A stretch of 64,000 nt of DNA from Calliphora vicina. Lineage: Eukaryota; Arthropoda; Insecta; Diptera; Calliphoridae. The notes beneath the pieces were generated by a model. The model had not been told where the DNA came from. It did no database searches and saw nothing but the letters and a program-made list of their open reading frames with translations. The position numbers and the translations under genes are program-made. The stretch spans positions 101,276,358 to 101,340,357 of the forward strand of contig NC_088782.1 in the NCBI RefSeq assembly GCF_958450345.1. The letters run 5' to 3'. Below are positions 21,351-32,939 of the stretch, piece after piece (within the stretch, counting starts at the first letter, position 1; every line of letters begins with the position of its first letter).

Positions 21351-23220
21351 AAAAAGGGTATACAAATATATTTAGACAAATTTCAAAATATTTGGTTGTG
21401 AGACTTATTCGGGAGCTATGACCTATTATGATTCGATTGTCATAAAATATTTTTACATGATTTTTATGTATTTATATGAGAGCTGTGGCCAATTATGGAC
21501 CAATATTCACAAAATTCAGTATTATGATTTTTGAATACAAATTACTGATCTGTGTACTATTTTGGTTTAATATATGGATGCTATGACCTATTATAGTCCT
21601 AAGTATTTAAGGGCTATTTTTGTAGAATTTCATATAAACAACGCTATTAACAAGAGTGGTTCTTATGTGGGATCTATGCCGAATTATGCACCAATATTTA
21701 AAAAATCTTGTAGTACGATTCTTGGATACAAATTACTCATCGGTGTAAAATTTTGGTTGATTGTAGATTTTTATGGATATTTGTGCAGGGTAATGTGTTT
21801 TCCTGAAGAAGTTCTTATATGGAGGTTATGACCAATTATGGGCCTATCATCATAAAATTTGGTACATCGATTTTAGTATATATTGAATAAATTTGTTTTG
21901 AATTTCAACCTGATAACTATATTTGTAAGAAATGTATGAGGATATTAGTGATTTTCGGGAGTGGACCTTATATGGGAGCTATGGTTAAATATGGACCGAT
22001 ATTCACAAAATCCAGAAGTATGATTACTGGATTCAAATTACTGGATCTGTGCGTAATTTCATTTTGATATCGATATGTTTATAATACTTTTTAAGGTTAA
22101 TATCTTTTTTCGGAAATGGGCCTTATAGGGAGCTATGACCAATTATCGGCCAATCTGCATAAAATTTGGTACAGTGATATCTATATATATGAGTATAATT
22201 TTTGTCGAATTTTAGCATGATAAAGATATTTATAAGAAATTTATGAGTACTTAACTGATTTTTGGAAGTGGACCTTATATGGGAGCTATGGTCAAATATG
22301 GACCGATATTCACAAAATCCAGTAGTATGATTTCTAAATATAAATTACGGATCTGTGTGAAATTTTGTTTTGATATTGATATTTTTTAGATATTTATGTA
22401 GGTTATTGTGTTTTTCGGAAGTGGTCCTTATATGGGAGCTATAACCAATTATCGGCCGATCTTCATATAATTAGGTACAGCGATTTTGGTATATATGGGG
22501 ATTATTCATGTCGAATTTCAACTTGATAGCGATATTTATAAGACATTTATGCTTATTTAAGAGATTTTCGGAAGTGTACTTTATATGGGGGCTATGGTCA
22601 AATATGGGCCGATCCACGAACAATTTTGTAATATAATTTCTTTTACCACGAGACTTATTTATGTGAATTTTATGTGGATATTCCTATTCTGTAGGCATTT
22701 ATAGACCATAGAACAATATTTCGGGAAAAAATTTGTATGGGGGCTAGGAGAAATCATGGACCGATTCTTATAATTTTCACCAGAGTTACTCCGTTTATCA
22801 TAAAAGTAACGAGTGCAAAATTTTATGATATTAGCTGCAATATATTTACAAAAAATGTCCAAAAATATGTGAAAATTATTAATTTTTTTTTGAGGTTGTC
22901 CCACATTTTCATTCATAACTTTGGTTCCACTGTACCGATTTCGCTGATTTTCAATACCAAACTGCTTAGGACAATAATAAACATTTTTCTTGTAACTCTA
23001 CTAAGTTTGTTTGCGTATTTTGGACGTGAGCGTGTTTTACATAGACGGACAGACGGACAGACGGACAGACAGACGGACATGGCTCAATCGACTTAGAATT
23101 TCATAAGGATCAATAATATATATACTTTGTTGGGTCTCAGATGAATATTTCTCAATGTTACACACGGAATGACAAACTTATATATACCCTCATTCACCAC
23201 TTATGGTGGTGGAGGGTATA
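21351..23220 (+). mobile_element. mini-me-like type A body, inner copy of right arm
   Basis: It runs from AAAAGGGTATACAAATATAT through the ~150 bp units (TATGGGAGCTATG in most) and (GACR)n at 23044-23080 to the GGTGGTGGAGGGTATA end. It joins the head module without a break, giving a complete element of about 2.4 kb (20843-23220). Compared with the left arm, one 4 bp repeat unit is gained in the microsatellite. Confidence 0.85.
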
Positions 23221-25061
23221 AAAAGGGTATACAAATATATTTAGACAAATTTCAAAATATTTGGTTGTGGGACTTATGTGGGAGCTATGACCTATTATGA
23301 TTCGATTGTCATAAAATATTTTTACGTGACTTTTATGTATTTATATGAGAGCTGTGGCCAATTATGGACCAATATTCACAAAATTCAGTATTATGATTTT
23401 TGAATACAAATTACTGATCTGTGTACTATTTTGGTTTAATATATTAATGCTATGACCTATTATGGTCCTAAGTATTTAAGGGCTCTTTTTGTAGAATTTC
23501 AAGAGTGGACCTTATATGGGAGCTATGCCGAATTATGGACCACTTTTTAAAAAATCTTTTAGTACGATTCTTGGATACAAATTACTGATCGGTGTAAAAT
23601 TTTGGTTCAGTATAGATTTTTTTTGGATATTTGTGCATGTTAATGTGTTTTCCTGAAGTGATTCTTATATGGAGGTTATGACCAATTATGGGCCTATCAT
23701 CATAAAATTTGGAACATCGATTTTTGTATATATTGAATAAATTTGTTTCGAATTTCGACCTGATAACTATATTTGTAAGAAATTTATGAGGATTTTAGTG
23801 ATTTTCGGGAGTGGACCTTATATAGGAGCTATGGTTAAATATGGACCGATATTCACAAAATCCAGAATTATGATTACTGGATACAAATTATTGATATGTG
23901 CGTTATTTCATTTTGATATCGATATGTTTTTAATATTTTTAAGGTTAATATCTTTTTTCGGAAATGGGCCTTATAGGGAAGCTGTGACCAATTATCGGCC
24001 AATCTGCATAAAATTTGGTACAGTGATATCTATATATATGAGTATAATTTTTGTCGAATTTTAGCATGATAAATGTATTTATAAGAGATTTATGAGTAGT
24101 TAACTGATTTTTGGAAGTGGACCTTATATGGGAGCTATGGTCAAATATGGACCGATATTCACAAAATCCAGTAGTATGATTTCTAAATATAAACTATGGA
24201 TGTGTGTGAAATTTTGTTTTGATATTGATATTTTTGGATACTTATGTAGGTTATTGTGTTTTTCGGAAGTGGTCCTTATATGGGAGCTATAACCAATTAT
24301 CGGCCGATCTTCATAGAATTAGGTACAGCGATTTTGGTATATATGGGGATTATTCATGTCGAATTTCAACTTGATAGCTATATTTATAAGACATTTATGC
24401 TTATTTAAGAGATTTTCGGAAGTGTACTTTATATGGGGGCTATGGTCAAATATGGGCCGATCCATGAAAAATTTTGTAATATAATTTCTTTTACCACGAA
24501 ACTTATTTTTGCTGAATTTCATGTGGATATTCCTATTTTGTAGGCATTTATAGACCATAGAACCATATTTCGGGAAGAAATTTGTATGGGGGCTAGGAGA
24601 AATCATGGACCGATTCTTATAATTTTCACCAGAGTTACTCCTTTTATCATAAAAGTAACGAGTGCAAAATTTTATGATATTAGCTGCAATATATTTACAA
24701 AAAATGTCCAAAAATATGTGAAAATTATCAATTTTTTTTTGAGGTTGTCCCACATTTTCATTCATAACTTTGGTTCCACTGTACCGATTTCGCTGATTTT
24801 CAATACCAAACTGCTTAGGACAATAATAAACACTTTTCTTGCAACTCTACTAAGTTTGTTTGCGTATTTTAGACGTGAGCGTGTTTTACACAGACGGACA
24901 GACGGACAGACAGACGGACATGGCTTAATCGACTTAGAATTTCATAAGGATCAATAATATATATACTTTGTTGGGTCTCAGATGAATATTTCTCAATGTT
25001 ACACACGGAATGACAAACTTATATATACCCTCATTCACCACTTATGGTGGTGGAGGGTATA
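23221..25061 (+). mobile_element. mini-me-like type A body, outer copy of right arm
   Basis: A second body follows immediately, starting AAAAGGGTATACAAATATAT at 23221 with no head, and ends at GGTGGTGGAGGGTATA (25061), the outer limit of the inverted repeat. It shares with 14165-16006 the deletion seen near 23500 relative to the inner copy, confirming that the tandem duplication predates the inversion. Confidence 0.85.
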
Positions 25062-27265
25062 AAAATATAATTTGTTCACTTTTTAGAGCAGTGCTATACA
25101 AAGAACTATATTTGGCTTTTCATATATACACGATCACAATACCCATGTTTATGGTAAAAAATTTACAGCTTTTATACTTAGTGTAATACCATTGTTTTTT
25201 GTTTTGGTAAATTTTCGAGAAAATTATTTTTTTTTGTATGAGGACCCCCTGAAGGGCTTTAGATATAGGTTAAGTTTGTTCTAGATAAGTATTGGGAATA
25301 CAAAAATACATTTTCACTCTCTAAGGCTGACTCCAAATTTTTTTTATCCTATTTTCACACAAAACTCCTCTTCGTTTATAAAACGTTTTCACAATATGAT
25401 ATTTGGGTATGGACTTAAAATATTCTTGTCAAAATCCGTGTATAATTTTTCCAAATTAAGTTAAATAAACACTGAGATTGCACAACCCTAATGTACATTT
25501 AAACACTTGTACAAATATTACTTTGTATTGGGTATTGATTTTCATGTATTACTCGATGTATATGATATAAACAATTAATTTAATAAGCAATAAATTAACA
25601 AAATGATGAGTATAACAAATACATACATATATACGTTAATGAGCGTAAATACTATGTATAAAAATGATATACACATGTACACACAGATACAAGTATGTAG
25701 GTATATGCTGGCATATGTAAATAAAATTAATTAAAATTAACACAATGTAAATTAATTTAATATTATAAGTAAATTGTTAAAATATCACACATATAAAATA
25801 CAGTTTTCAAACAAAATAAAATGTATTATTAAATTAAAATTAAATGCAATGAAAAATGGCTTTTTATGTTAAATAAATTGCCATAAAACATAATTACAGG
25901 CTGGATATAAAATCAATTTGTTTAAGGTATTTTTAAAGGCTTAGTTTACCTTTACCTTACTTAATGTTGTTGTTGCTGTTGTTAATAATTCCACCTTTAT
26001 ACCCATAATGATTAATGTGTAAAACTTTTTCTAAGCCAAAGGGTATTTACAGTTTTTCCTTTTTTAAAAATATAAAATATCTGCTTTTCTTTTTACGCCA
26101 ATTCCTATATTAAGGTTTTTTTTCTCAATGGAAAAATAAGTGTGCTTGTGTCACAAGGAGTTTTGTTTGAATTTTCAATTTGAAAACCGCAGAATAAAAG
26201 TTTTGTTTTCTATCAACACAAAAAAACAGAGAGAAGAAAGAAAAAAACGTAACGAAAAACCACAGCTCATATTAAAACCATCAGTAACAAAATAGGCAAA
26301 ATCAGTAAATGCGAAAGAACTTTAGCAGACTTTTTGGCGCAATATGCTTAAAGTTTTCTTTTTTCTTTCCGCTGTCATTGCTCTTTTTTATCAATGACAG
26401 CGAATTAAAGTTGTATTTTCTCATACAGAAAGCAAAGTTATAGAAACTCATATACAGAATTCATTCATTCATTCGCTCATACATAAAACGGAGTTGTTGT
26501 TCAGTTGAGTGTGTATGTGTTTTTTTTTATTTTATTATTTTTAGCATACTTTTAGGCCATATAACTGTGAACTTCATACATCTATTCATACTCATATAAT
26601 ACATATTTTCAAAACATATGCGGGTTTGACACTGACAGTTGAAATAAATTTCTGCCATAAAGTTATTTGTTTGTTTCTGCTAAAAAAAGACAACAATTTT
26701 AAATGTGCCACAGCTACAACTCAAATTGTGTAAATTGAAAAAAAACTACAAAAACAATTTTAGTATTAAATTTCTCTGGTTTTAAAGTTAAAATTGCATT
26801 AACTACTAATTTAATTGGCATTAATATTATGAATTACATACATTTTCATTAATACCTATTAATTATAATTATTTTTAAAGGTTTAATATTTATTTTATTT
26901 ATTTATTATTTTTTCAACAACCTAGCTTATTGGCCATAATGTAATTAAAAAGTTTTACCTACAGCAGGGATGGCAAATGATATAATAATTATATTTTTTG
27001 AGAAAGGTTTTGTATCTCTACTTCTTCATTAAAAATATTTCAGTTTAAATCCCTATGATATCCATATGAAAGTTTTCGTATAGAATTCGATTAGATATAT
27101 GATATTGTCACATGTATTAATATTCATGCTTTTCATCTTCTTCCTCATTAAATACTGTATTGTCCGATGGAAGTCAGATGAGTCTTCAACATTCTGTGTC
27201 CAATTAATACACTAACAACATTTCCTAGTGGCTCAGAATTTCAATTTTCTCTCCAGGATTGGGAT
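25062..27265. other. AT-rich DNA without recognised genes
   Basis: Composition is AT-rich, with TA-type simple repeats near 25620-25700, (TTCA)-like repeats at 26460-26480 and a GTTGTTGTTGCTGTTGTT tract near 25966. No exon-like frame was seen. The lack of matches to other parts of the window makes it one of the longer apparently low-copy stretches, compatible with an intron or intergenic region of a large gene. Confidence 0.5.
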
Positions 27266-27339
27266 TCTACATCGTATATTGGTCGTTTTGCCTACTGTTG
27301 ATTTCCGGCAATTTCTTAAATGCCCTTATATCAAGGATG

Positions 27340-27450
27340 GCTACATTTACAGCTAAGCTACCGTTACCCCTGAAATACATTTTCAGCTCAAATAATGTTA
27401 CCGCTAAGCTACCGTTACCGAAATGAATACAATTACCGTTAGCGTTATTC
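27340..27450. repeat. Short duplicated GCTAAGCTACCGTTACC motif
   Basis: GCTAAGCTACCGTTACC occurs at 27352 and again at 27403, with a further ATTACCGTTAGCGTTA at 27432. The spacing is about 51 bp. Nothing else in the window resembles it. Confidence 0.5.
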
Positions 27451-27885
27451 TGCTGTACATAATAGATAGGACACTTTTGATGCCACCAAATAAAGTATCC
27501 ATTTTTCATCGCAAGTAATGGCTCTGTGTAAAAATGATTTCTTTTTATAGTGTTCAAGCATAATTTCGGAAATGCCAAATCGTCTTTCAAGTTCTCTCCG
27601 AATCAATTCGTATGGTATCCAATTTGCCTGCTTATGGATAAGTCCTGCTGCTCGAAAACTTTTCTAAATTGCTGCTTGAGTAGCTCCCAATGCAAGCTCT
27701 TGTTGAGTTTTATAATAATCTTCATGGATTAATGCTTCCAATTCTTGGTCCTCAAACTTTTTTGGCTGGCCTATGGTGATCTTTGTCTTCCGTGTAAAAA
27801 TCACCGCTTCAGAACCGGAACACATTCACCATAAGCTTTGGAGAGCAATCGGTGTGCTTCAGCGTGGTATGAACTTTCCACATAT
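27440..27885 (-). pseudogene. mariner transposase remnant
   Basis: Minus-strand translation from 27885 gives AEAHRLLSKAYGECV, then GDFYTEDKD, then, after a one-base shift near 27765, GQPKKFEDQELEALIHED and TQQELALGATQAAI. A stop follows at about 27668. It continues as AAGLIHKQANWIPYEL, ERRFGI, SFLHRAITCDEKW. The FEDQELEALL.ED..QTQ.ELA helix-turn-helix region, N(W)(V/I)PYEL linker and T.DEKW box with the first catalytic Asp are diagnostic of mauritiana-type mariner transposases (DD34D). The second and third catalytic Asp and the C-terminal half are missing, so it is inactive. Confidence 0.85.
27700..27740 (-). other. mariner HTH-encoding core (best preserved stretch)
   Basis: Within the mariner remnant this part keeps an unbroken reading frame for the LIHEDYYKTQQELA segment of the DNA-binding domain. 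It is listed separately because it is the most useful probe for finding the parent element. Confidence 0.5.
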
Positions 27886-27904
27886 GATGCTTAAGTTGTA
27901 CACA

Positions 27905-28145
27905 ATTCGATATTTTCCTTATAACAACCGAATTTGTTGTCAATCGAATGATTCTACCTTAGTGACCAAATTTTACAGTTGTGTCTACAAAATTTTAAAA
28001 GGGATAACAAAAGTTTGGTTGCTTTAAACGAAATTCTTCCTTGTCAACTGACTTTCTGTTGACAGAACCGAAAAATTCTATGTGTGCAACAGAATTATTT
28101 GATTGGCAACAAATTCGGCTGCTATCACGAATCTGTTTCCTCTGT
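27905..28145. mobile_element. MITE with AACCGAATTTGTTG inverted arms
   Basis: The left arm ACAACCGAATTTGTTGTCAA (27924) and right arm TTGGCAACAAATTCGGCTGC (28099) are inverted relative to each other. The right end continues ACGAATCTGTTTCCTCTGTG. A related single arm at 60494-60552 has the fuller outer end ACACAGAGAAAACAGATTCC, showing that the left end here is eroded. No transposase or clear target duplication was seen. The element adjoins the mariner remnant, so it may have inserted into it. Confidence 0.65.
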
Positions 28146-28259
28146 GCGGGTGTAGCTAAGGAGTATTCGAGTTTAAGTTCTTAAAATGCACCCTACAAAT
28201 GTTTGGCGGCACAAAGTAGGGTACCTGCGACATGTAAAATTTTTAAACACGTGCCATTG

Positions 28260-28797
28260 TTTTGTTTCCCATCCGATTTCAAAGATTTTTATTTTTAGGG
28301 AAAGCGCTCGGTCTTGAAAAAATATGCTAGCGTGTGCTATTTATATAAGGTCACTTAACTCTTTTTTTTTATTAAAAAAAACTTTCTTTAAGAACATATA
28401 ACGTTCTTCTATAAGGTACCTTTACAGAGAATATTTTGGTATAAAATTTTGGGAATATGTCGCCCCTATGCTCTTAGGAATTTGACCTATTTTTTTTTTA
28501 AAAAATTTCAAATTTGGGCCACATGTTCTAAAATCCCAAATCTGGGGTTCTCTATTTATCCCCAAAGTATTTTTCCAGCCCCAAAGCAAATGTGGACCCT
28601 ATGGGTAAAAATATAAAAAATTGTGGGATTCCCTTTGAGTTTTTTACACTTTGTTATTTAGAATGACCAATTTAAAAAACATTGAAAATTTTATTGAGAT
28701 TTGTTAATAAATAAAGATTTTATTACATATTATATATTTACTGAGATTTGCAAATATTAGGAACAATTTGATCCACATTTATTTCGAACTATATTTT
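28260..28797 (-). repeat. Dispersed repeat related to 33180-33560 and 34838-35180
   Basis: The + strand contains TTTGACCTATTTTTTTTT, CCACATGTTCTAAAATCCC, TTCTCTATTTATCCCCAAAG and AAATGTGGACCCTATGG. These are the reverse complement, with many changes, of CTATAGGGTCCACATTT..., GGATAAATAGGGAACA and TACATGTGG.. in the plus-strand copies. It ends near AATGACCAATTTAAAAAACA. No protein is encoded. Confidence 0.6.
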
Positions 28798-29538
28798 TAT
28801 ACCCTACACCACCATAGTGGGGAGGGTATAATGCGTTTGTGCAGATGTTTGTAACGCCCAAAAATATTAGTCTAACAAAAATATTATACGTTACAAACAT
28901 CTGCAACATCCGATCTACTTAGAATCACTTTCTGAGTCGATTAAACGATGTCCGTCCGTCCGTCTGGTCGGCTGGCTGGCTGGCTGTCCATAAACCTTGC
29001 GCGCAGAGTACAGGTCGCAATTTTGAAGATATTTCGATGAGATTTAGTATATATTATTTTTTCGGCTCAAGGACCAAGCCTATTGAAACTGGCTGAAATC
29101 GGTCCATTATTTCACATAGCCCCCATACTAATGCCCTCCCGAAATTGAACTTTATCGGTCATAAATGTTTATTTTATATATGTATCTCCACAAAATCCGC
29201 TCCAAATAAGTTTTATATACACAAAATTCATGTCACCAAATTTTGTTATGATCGGTCCATAATTAGTCATAGCTCCCATATAGATCCGCTTCCGAAAATC
29301 ACTTTAACGTGCATAAATCGCTTAAAAATGTTGTTATACTCATAAAATTCAACATAGTAAACTTTCATGTAGACGTAAATCACACGACCTAATTTCATCG
29401 GTGATCGGTCCATAATTGGACATAGCCCCCACTCAAAAATATAAATTATTGAAATTTTAAAATAAAAATGTTTTTGCTCTTTTACTTAGTGTAGGGTATT
29501 ATATGGTCGGGCTTGACCGATCATACTTTATTACTTGT
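28798..29538 (-). mobile_element. mini-me-like element, type B
   Basis: The left end TATACCCTACACCACCATAG is followed by GTCCGTCCGTCCGTCTGGTC and a (GGCT)n extension at 28947-28987. Two ~150 bp units with CATAGCCCCCATA and CATAGCTCCCATATAG follow. The right end has the TCGGGCTTGACCGA hairpin and TTATTACTTGT. It is the most complete, uninterrupted type B copy here and serves as the empty site for the foldback element at 2614-3043. Confidence 0.8.
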
Positions 29539-29860
29539 TTTGTTCAGATTAGTTAATTTTTGGTCTTAAAAAAACAATTTCAAGTCAATATCTCGATTAG
29601 ATTCAAAAATATGCCGCGTTTAATACTTCAAAAATATTGCTCTTTTTCTTATTATAGTATAAAATGTAAATAAGTCAAAACCAATGACATGTTGGTGAAT
29701 AAAATCTTAGAAAATTTGTACAAAAAAAAAAAAAAAAAAATTAAAAAGTGCAATATTTTTAAAGGACTGAATTTTAAAAGTGGCATATTTTCGAATCTAA
29801 TTGAGATATTGACTTGGTCTTTCGGAAAAAGGATAAAACAAGGTTTGACAAATTTTGTGC
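29539..29860. repeat. Imperfect inverted repeat around poly-A tract
   Basis: TTTCAAGTCAATATCTCGAT TAGATTCAAAAATATG at 29578 is inverted as CATATTTTCGAATCTAAT TGAGATATTGACTTGG at 29780, with GCAATATTTTT-type text nearer the centre. The arms flank a 17-base A run at 29723. Diverged single arms recur at about 32943-33035 and 55180-55220. Confidence 0.65.
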
Positions 29861-31574
29861 CACCCTATTTATCTTTTAATGCAATAAAAATATATATAAA
29901 TTGTATACCTCATTATTTAACAGGATATATTTTGAAACTCGAGTGCGAAGGAGTAGATTGGAACAGATCTGGGTAAACAGTTTGGTACTTTTTTAAAAAC
30001 TATTTTAGTTAATGGTACTTTTTGTACCTCAGATGGTACTTAAATATTTAAATTTTCAATAATAAATAACCAAGAATCAGGAAATTAAATTGACATGATC
30101 CTCACTGAGTTAGAAACTACAAAAAAGGGATGATTATTGTAATGATACTTTTTGAATATTTTGTAATAATGGACAAGAATCATTAAATTAGGCACAAAAG
30201 TTCCTGGATAAGTAAGAATCCACAAAAGGTGTCTTCAGTGGTACTTTTGGAATTTTCTGAGTGATGTTACAAATGAGTTAGATTCTACATTACAATGAAC
30301 CAATAAACATGAAACTAGAGACATGTTATTGTGAAGGATTGAGAAAGGCATATATATTAAGTTTTGGGTTATATTGAAAACTTAGTACATCAAAAAAATA
30401 ATTAAGCTTTAGACGAAGTCAAACATTAATTATACTGGAAACATTTTATCCTGTTTGTATATATTACATAATTCTCATCCCAAACAGAGCAGTGATTTTA
30501 TCAAACTGTCACTTATTTAATCTATTCTACAAACAAAACTACTAAAAAATCCCCACACAAATTTCTACAAAATCTCTGAAAAACTTAAAATGTTTTAAAA
30601 TCCATTGACATTAAATTAACCAGCGAAAAAAAGAACCACTGTTTAAATTTGTTTAACATGGATTATCGGTTAAATACTGCAACTCGTTTATCTCTATTGT
30701 TTGCAATTTTTTCCATGTATTTTATGCATGTTTGTGGTTATTTCTTATTTACATTTATGTAGTTATTGCACACAAAAAATTACACAATCCCTATTCGTTA
30801 AATTTATATAACAAAGAGGAAAAAAGTAAATATAACCAGCGTTAATTACATTGGATTTGTTGTTTAAGTACCATTGTTTTGCATTGTTTAAAATAGTAAT
30901 AATAAAAAAAATAAAAACATAAATGCTTTGTTAATATTTAAATCTCATTGCAACTATGACGATCTTGTTGCAAACAGATTAATTTATTATATTATATTCC
31001 ATGATTATGTTCACTTAAGTTGGTAAATTTTGTGACATTGTCTCTAATGGTTTGTAAGTAGTTTGAAAGATTTACTTAATAATAATGAAAACTGGTTCAT
31101 TGTGATACATTTGTATTTTTATATAATCAGTATAAAAACCGGGCGGGAAAATTGTGTCAGTAGTTTTAATAGCTACATATGTTCAATAACTAAAGTAGAG
31201 GAAAAAGTAGAGGAAAAATCAAGACTAAACAATTTTCGATTTAGGTCGTTTTTTTACTTTTAATCTATTTTGCATATATAATAAACTTTAATATAACTAT
31301 TAATATGGTAATGATGTTAACTAATAAAAATATTTTCATTTCTTTCAGGTAAATTTAATTCACAAACTCCATAAATTATTTCGCCTTAAGGTAACTAAAA
31401 TTTATTTAAATAATATACAATAACTTTAATTAAACTTAACATTTCTAGTAAATAAAAACTTATAAAAATCATGAAATTTCCATCCAAATTAATAGAAAAA
31501 TAGATATAAATTAAGTACAAATAAATTTTATATAAATTAAACTCACACTATCAAATTTAAGACAAAAATATACA
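29861..31574. other. AT-rich DNA, no gene seen
   Basis: I see no supported gene or repeat. Candidate frames such as 31063-31263 are of low complexity and lack any recognised motif. Confidence 0.5.
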
Positions 31575-31957
31575 TCATTGTAATGGACTTTGAAATATCT
31601 GTCATTAGATATCCATATTGTCTATATTAATGACAGAAATAGATCAAAAATATGGCAAAAATCGAGGTTGTCCCGGTTTTTTCTTATATATCAGCCCTTT
31701 GTGGGCCGATTTTGACGATTTAAACGAGCAACCGAGCCGAAAGAATTCCCAATATGTTGATGTATGAATCATGTATGTAAGTTATTTGGGGGCTACGGAA
31801 AGTTGATTTCAACATACAGACGGACAGACGGACATGGCTATATCGACTTCGCTATCCGGAATATATACTTTGTGGGGTCCCAAATGAAAAATGTAGAAAT
31901 TACAAACGGAATGACAAACTTATATATACCCTTGCCACTCATGGCGAAGAGTATAAA
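31575..31957 (+). mobile_element. mini-me-like type C, 5'-truncated
   Basis: It shares GAAATATCTGTCATTAGATATCCATATTGTCTATATTAATGAC-type text with 7880-7925 (read piecewise), then GACGGACAGACGGACATGGC and the tail ACGGAATGACAAACTTATAT, ending GGCGAAGAGTATA. The head hairpin is absent. Confidence 0.7.
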
Positions 31958-32158
31958 AAAGAGTTATGTCTTTCATTATATTTTAGTTGGGTATATTATT
32001 TTTTGCGATTTCTGAAAAATTTAAATTTTGAGTTGTGTCACTTTTGCTCTGGGTTTGCGGTATATAAAATAACCGTGTCACTTAATTTTATTACACTCGA
32101 TCCATAATTAGCCATTGCTCACATAAAATCGTTTTGACGAGCACAAAATTTCAATAAA

Positions 32159-32505
32159 AACAAGTATGAAAATAAGAAATATAATACCCTACACTAAGTA
32201 AAAGAGCAAAAACATTTTTCTTTTAAAATTTCAATAATTTATATTTATGAGTGATTTTCGGAAGTGGGCCTTATATGGATGCTATGACCAATTATGGACC
32301 GATCACCTTGAAATTATATCGTGTGATTTATGTCTATATGAAAGTTTACTATGTAGAATTTTGTGTATATACCTACATTTTTAGGAGATTTATGCACGTT
32401 TAACTGATTTTCGGAAGCGGGTCTATATGGGAGCTATGACTAATTATGAACCGATCGTAACAAAATTTGTTGACATGAATTTTGTATATATGAAACTTAT
32501 TTGGA
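32159..32505 (+). mobile_element. mini-me-like type B fragment, inverse of 28798 copy
   Basis: It starts ACAAGTATGAAAATAAGAAA, then ATAATACCCTACACTAAGTA and AAAGAGCAAAAACATTTTTC, which is the mirror of the end of the 28798-29538 copy. Two ~150 bp units follow (TATATGGATGCTATGACC and TATATGGGAGCTATGACT). It stops where a decayed MITE begins at about 32506. Confidence 0.7.
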
Positions 32506-32825
32506 GCGAATAATAATAAATTTATCAATAATATTTTAATTAGGAATTTAGTACCTTATGACTAAAACCTATTAAAATAAAATTTTGTATATCTAAAAAT
32601 AAGTTTTAATAATAATATGATTACTTTGGATCATAATATGATTTAATTGGGTCATAAATTTGATTACTTTGGGTCATATTATGATTGATTTGTATCATAA
32701 TTTGATTATTTCAGAACATATTATAATATTTAATGATACTAATAATGATCATAATATGTTTTGGACTACTAGCATAAAACTGATCATAATTTATGGTTAC
32801 CACAACCATGTTTTTTCTCTGCGTG
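32506..32825. mobile_element. Decayed relative of the 2614-3043 foldback
   Basis: The right end ATGGTTACCACAACCATG then TTTTTTCTCTGCGTG (32825) matches the right end of 2614-3043 and is followed by TA. Inside are four to five degenerate units of ATTACTTTGGRTCATAATAT type. I could not find a matching left terminus, which may be eroded; the left limit is set where the mini-me text stops. Confidence 0.55.
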
Positions 32826-32939
32826 TAGTAATGGCACAACATTTTGTGCAGATGAGTTTCGTGATATGTTAAACCATCATTTCTTGAATTTTAAACAGGC
32901 ATATATATAAACGGTCCATATAATTAAATTCAGATCATA

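Larger units (their letters stand above)
14165..25061. repeat. Giant inverted repeat: arms 14165-19239 and 19979-25061
   Basis: Positions x and 39218-x are complementary through most of the arms. For example, 18361-18375 pairs with 20843-20857, and several frames of 85 to 101 codons are identical on opposite strands. The arms are about 5.08 kb and the spacer about 740 bp. Outer boundaries coincide with the TATACCCTCC end of a mini-me-like element on each side, and flanking DNA is unrelated. By eye the arms match almost perfectly in the inner ~3 kb. A few substitutions and 4-8 bp microsatellite indels appear in the outer part (for example GGCC versus GGAC near 14538). Offset indels shift the outer sum to 39226. 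These arm-specific differences argue against a simple mirrored assembly error but do not exclude one. Confidence 0.92.

Noticed and set aside
22737..23096. 119-codon frame, and its relatives at 24586-24957 and 16111-16329
   Set aside because: The peptide (RRTDGQTD repeats) comes from the (GACR)n microsatellite and repeat body. Four-base indels between copies shift the frame freely, so there is no coding constraint.
24319..24765. 148-codon minus-strand frame, with similar frames at 40861-41295, 46342-46734 and 14517-14909
   Set aside because: It recurs only because the mini-me body is repeated. Sister copies have stops and changes at all codon positions, and no protein family is recognised.
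14165..25061. The inverted repeat as a pure assembly mirror artefact
   Set aside because: The spacer is asymmetric, the outer limits fall on element ends, and arms differ by several substitutions and microsatellite indels. It is not fully excluded, hence the read-spanning test in the findings.
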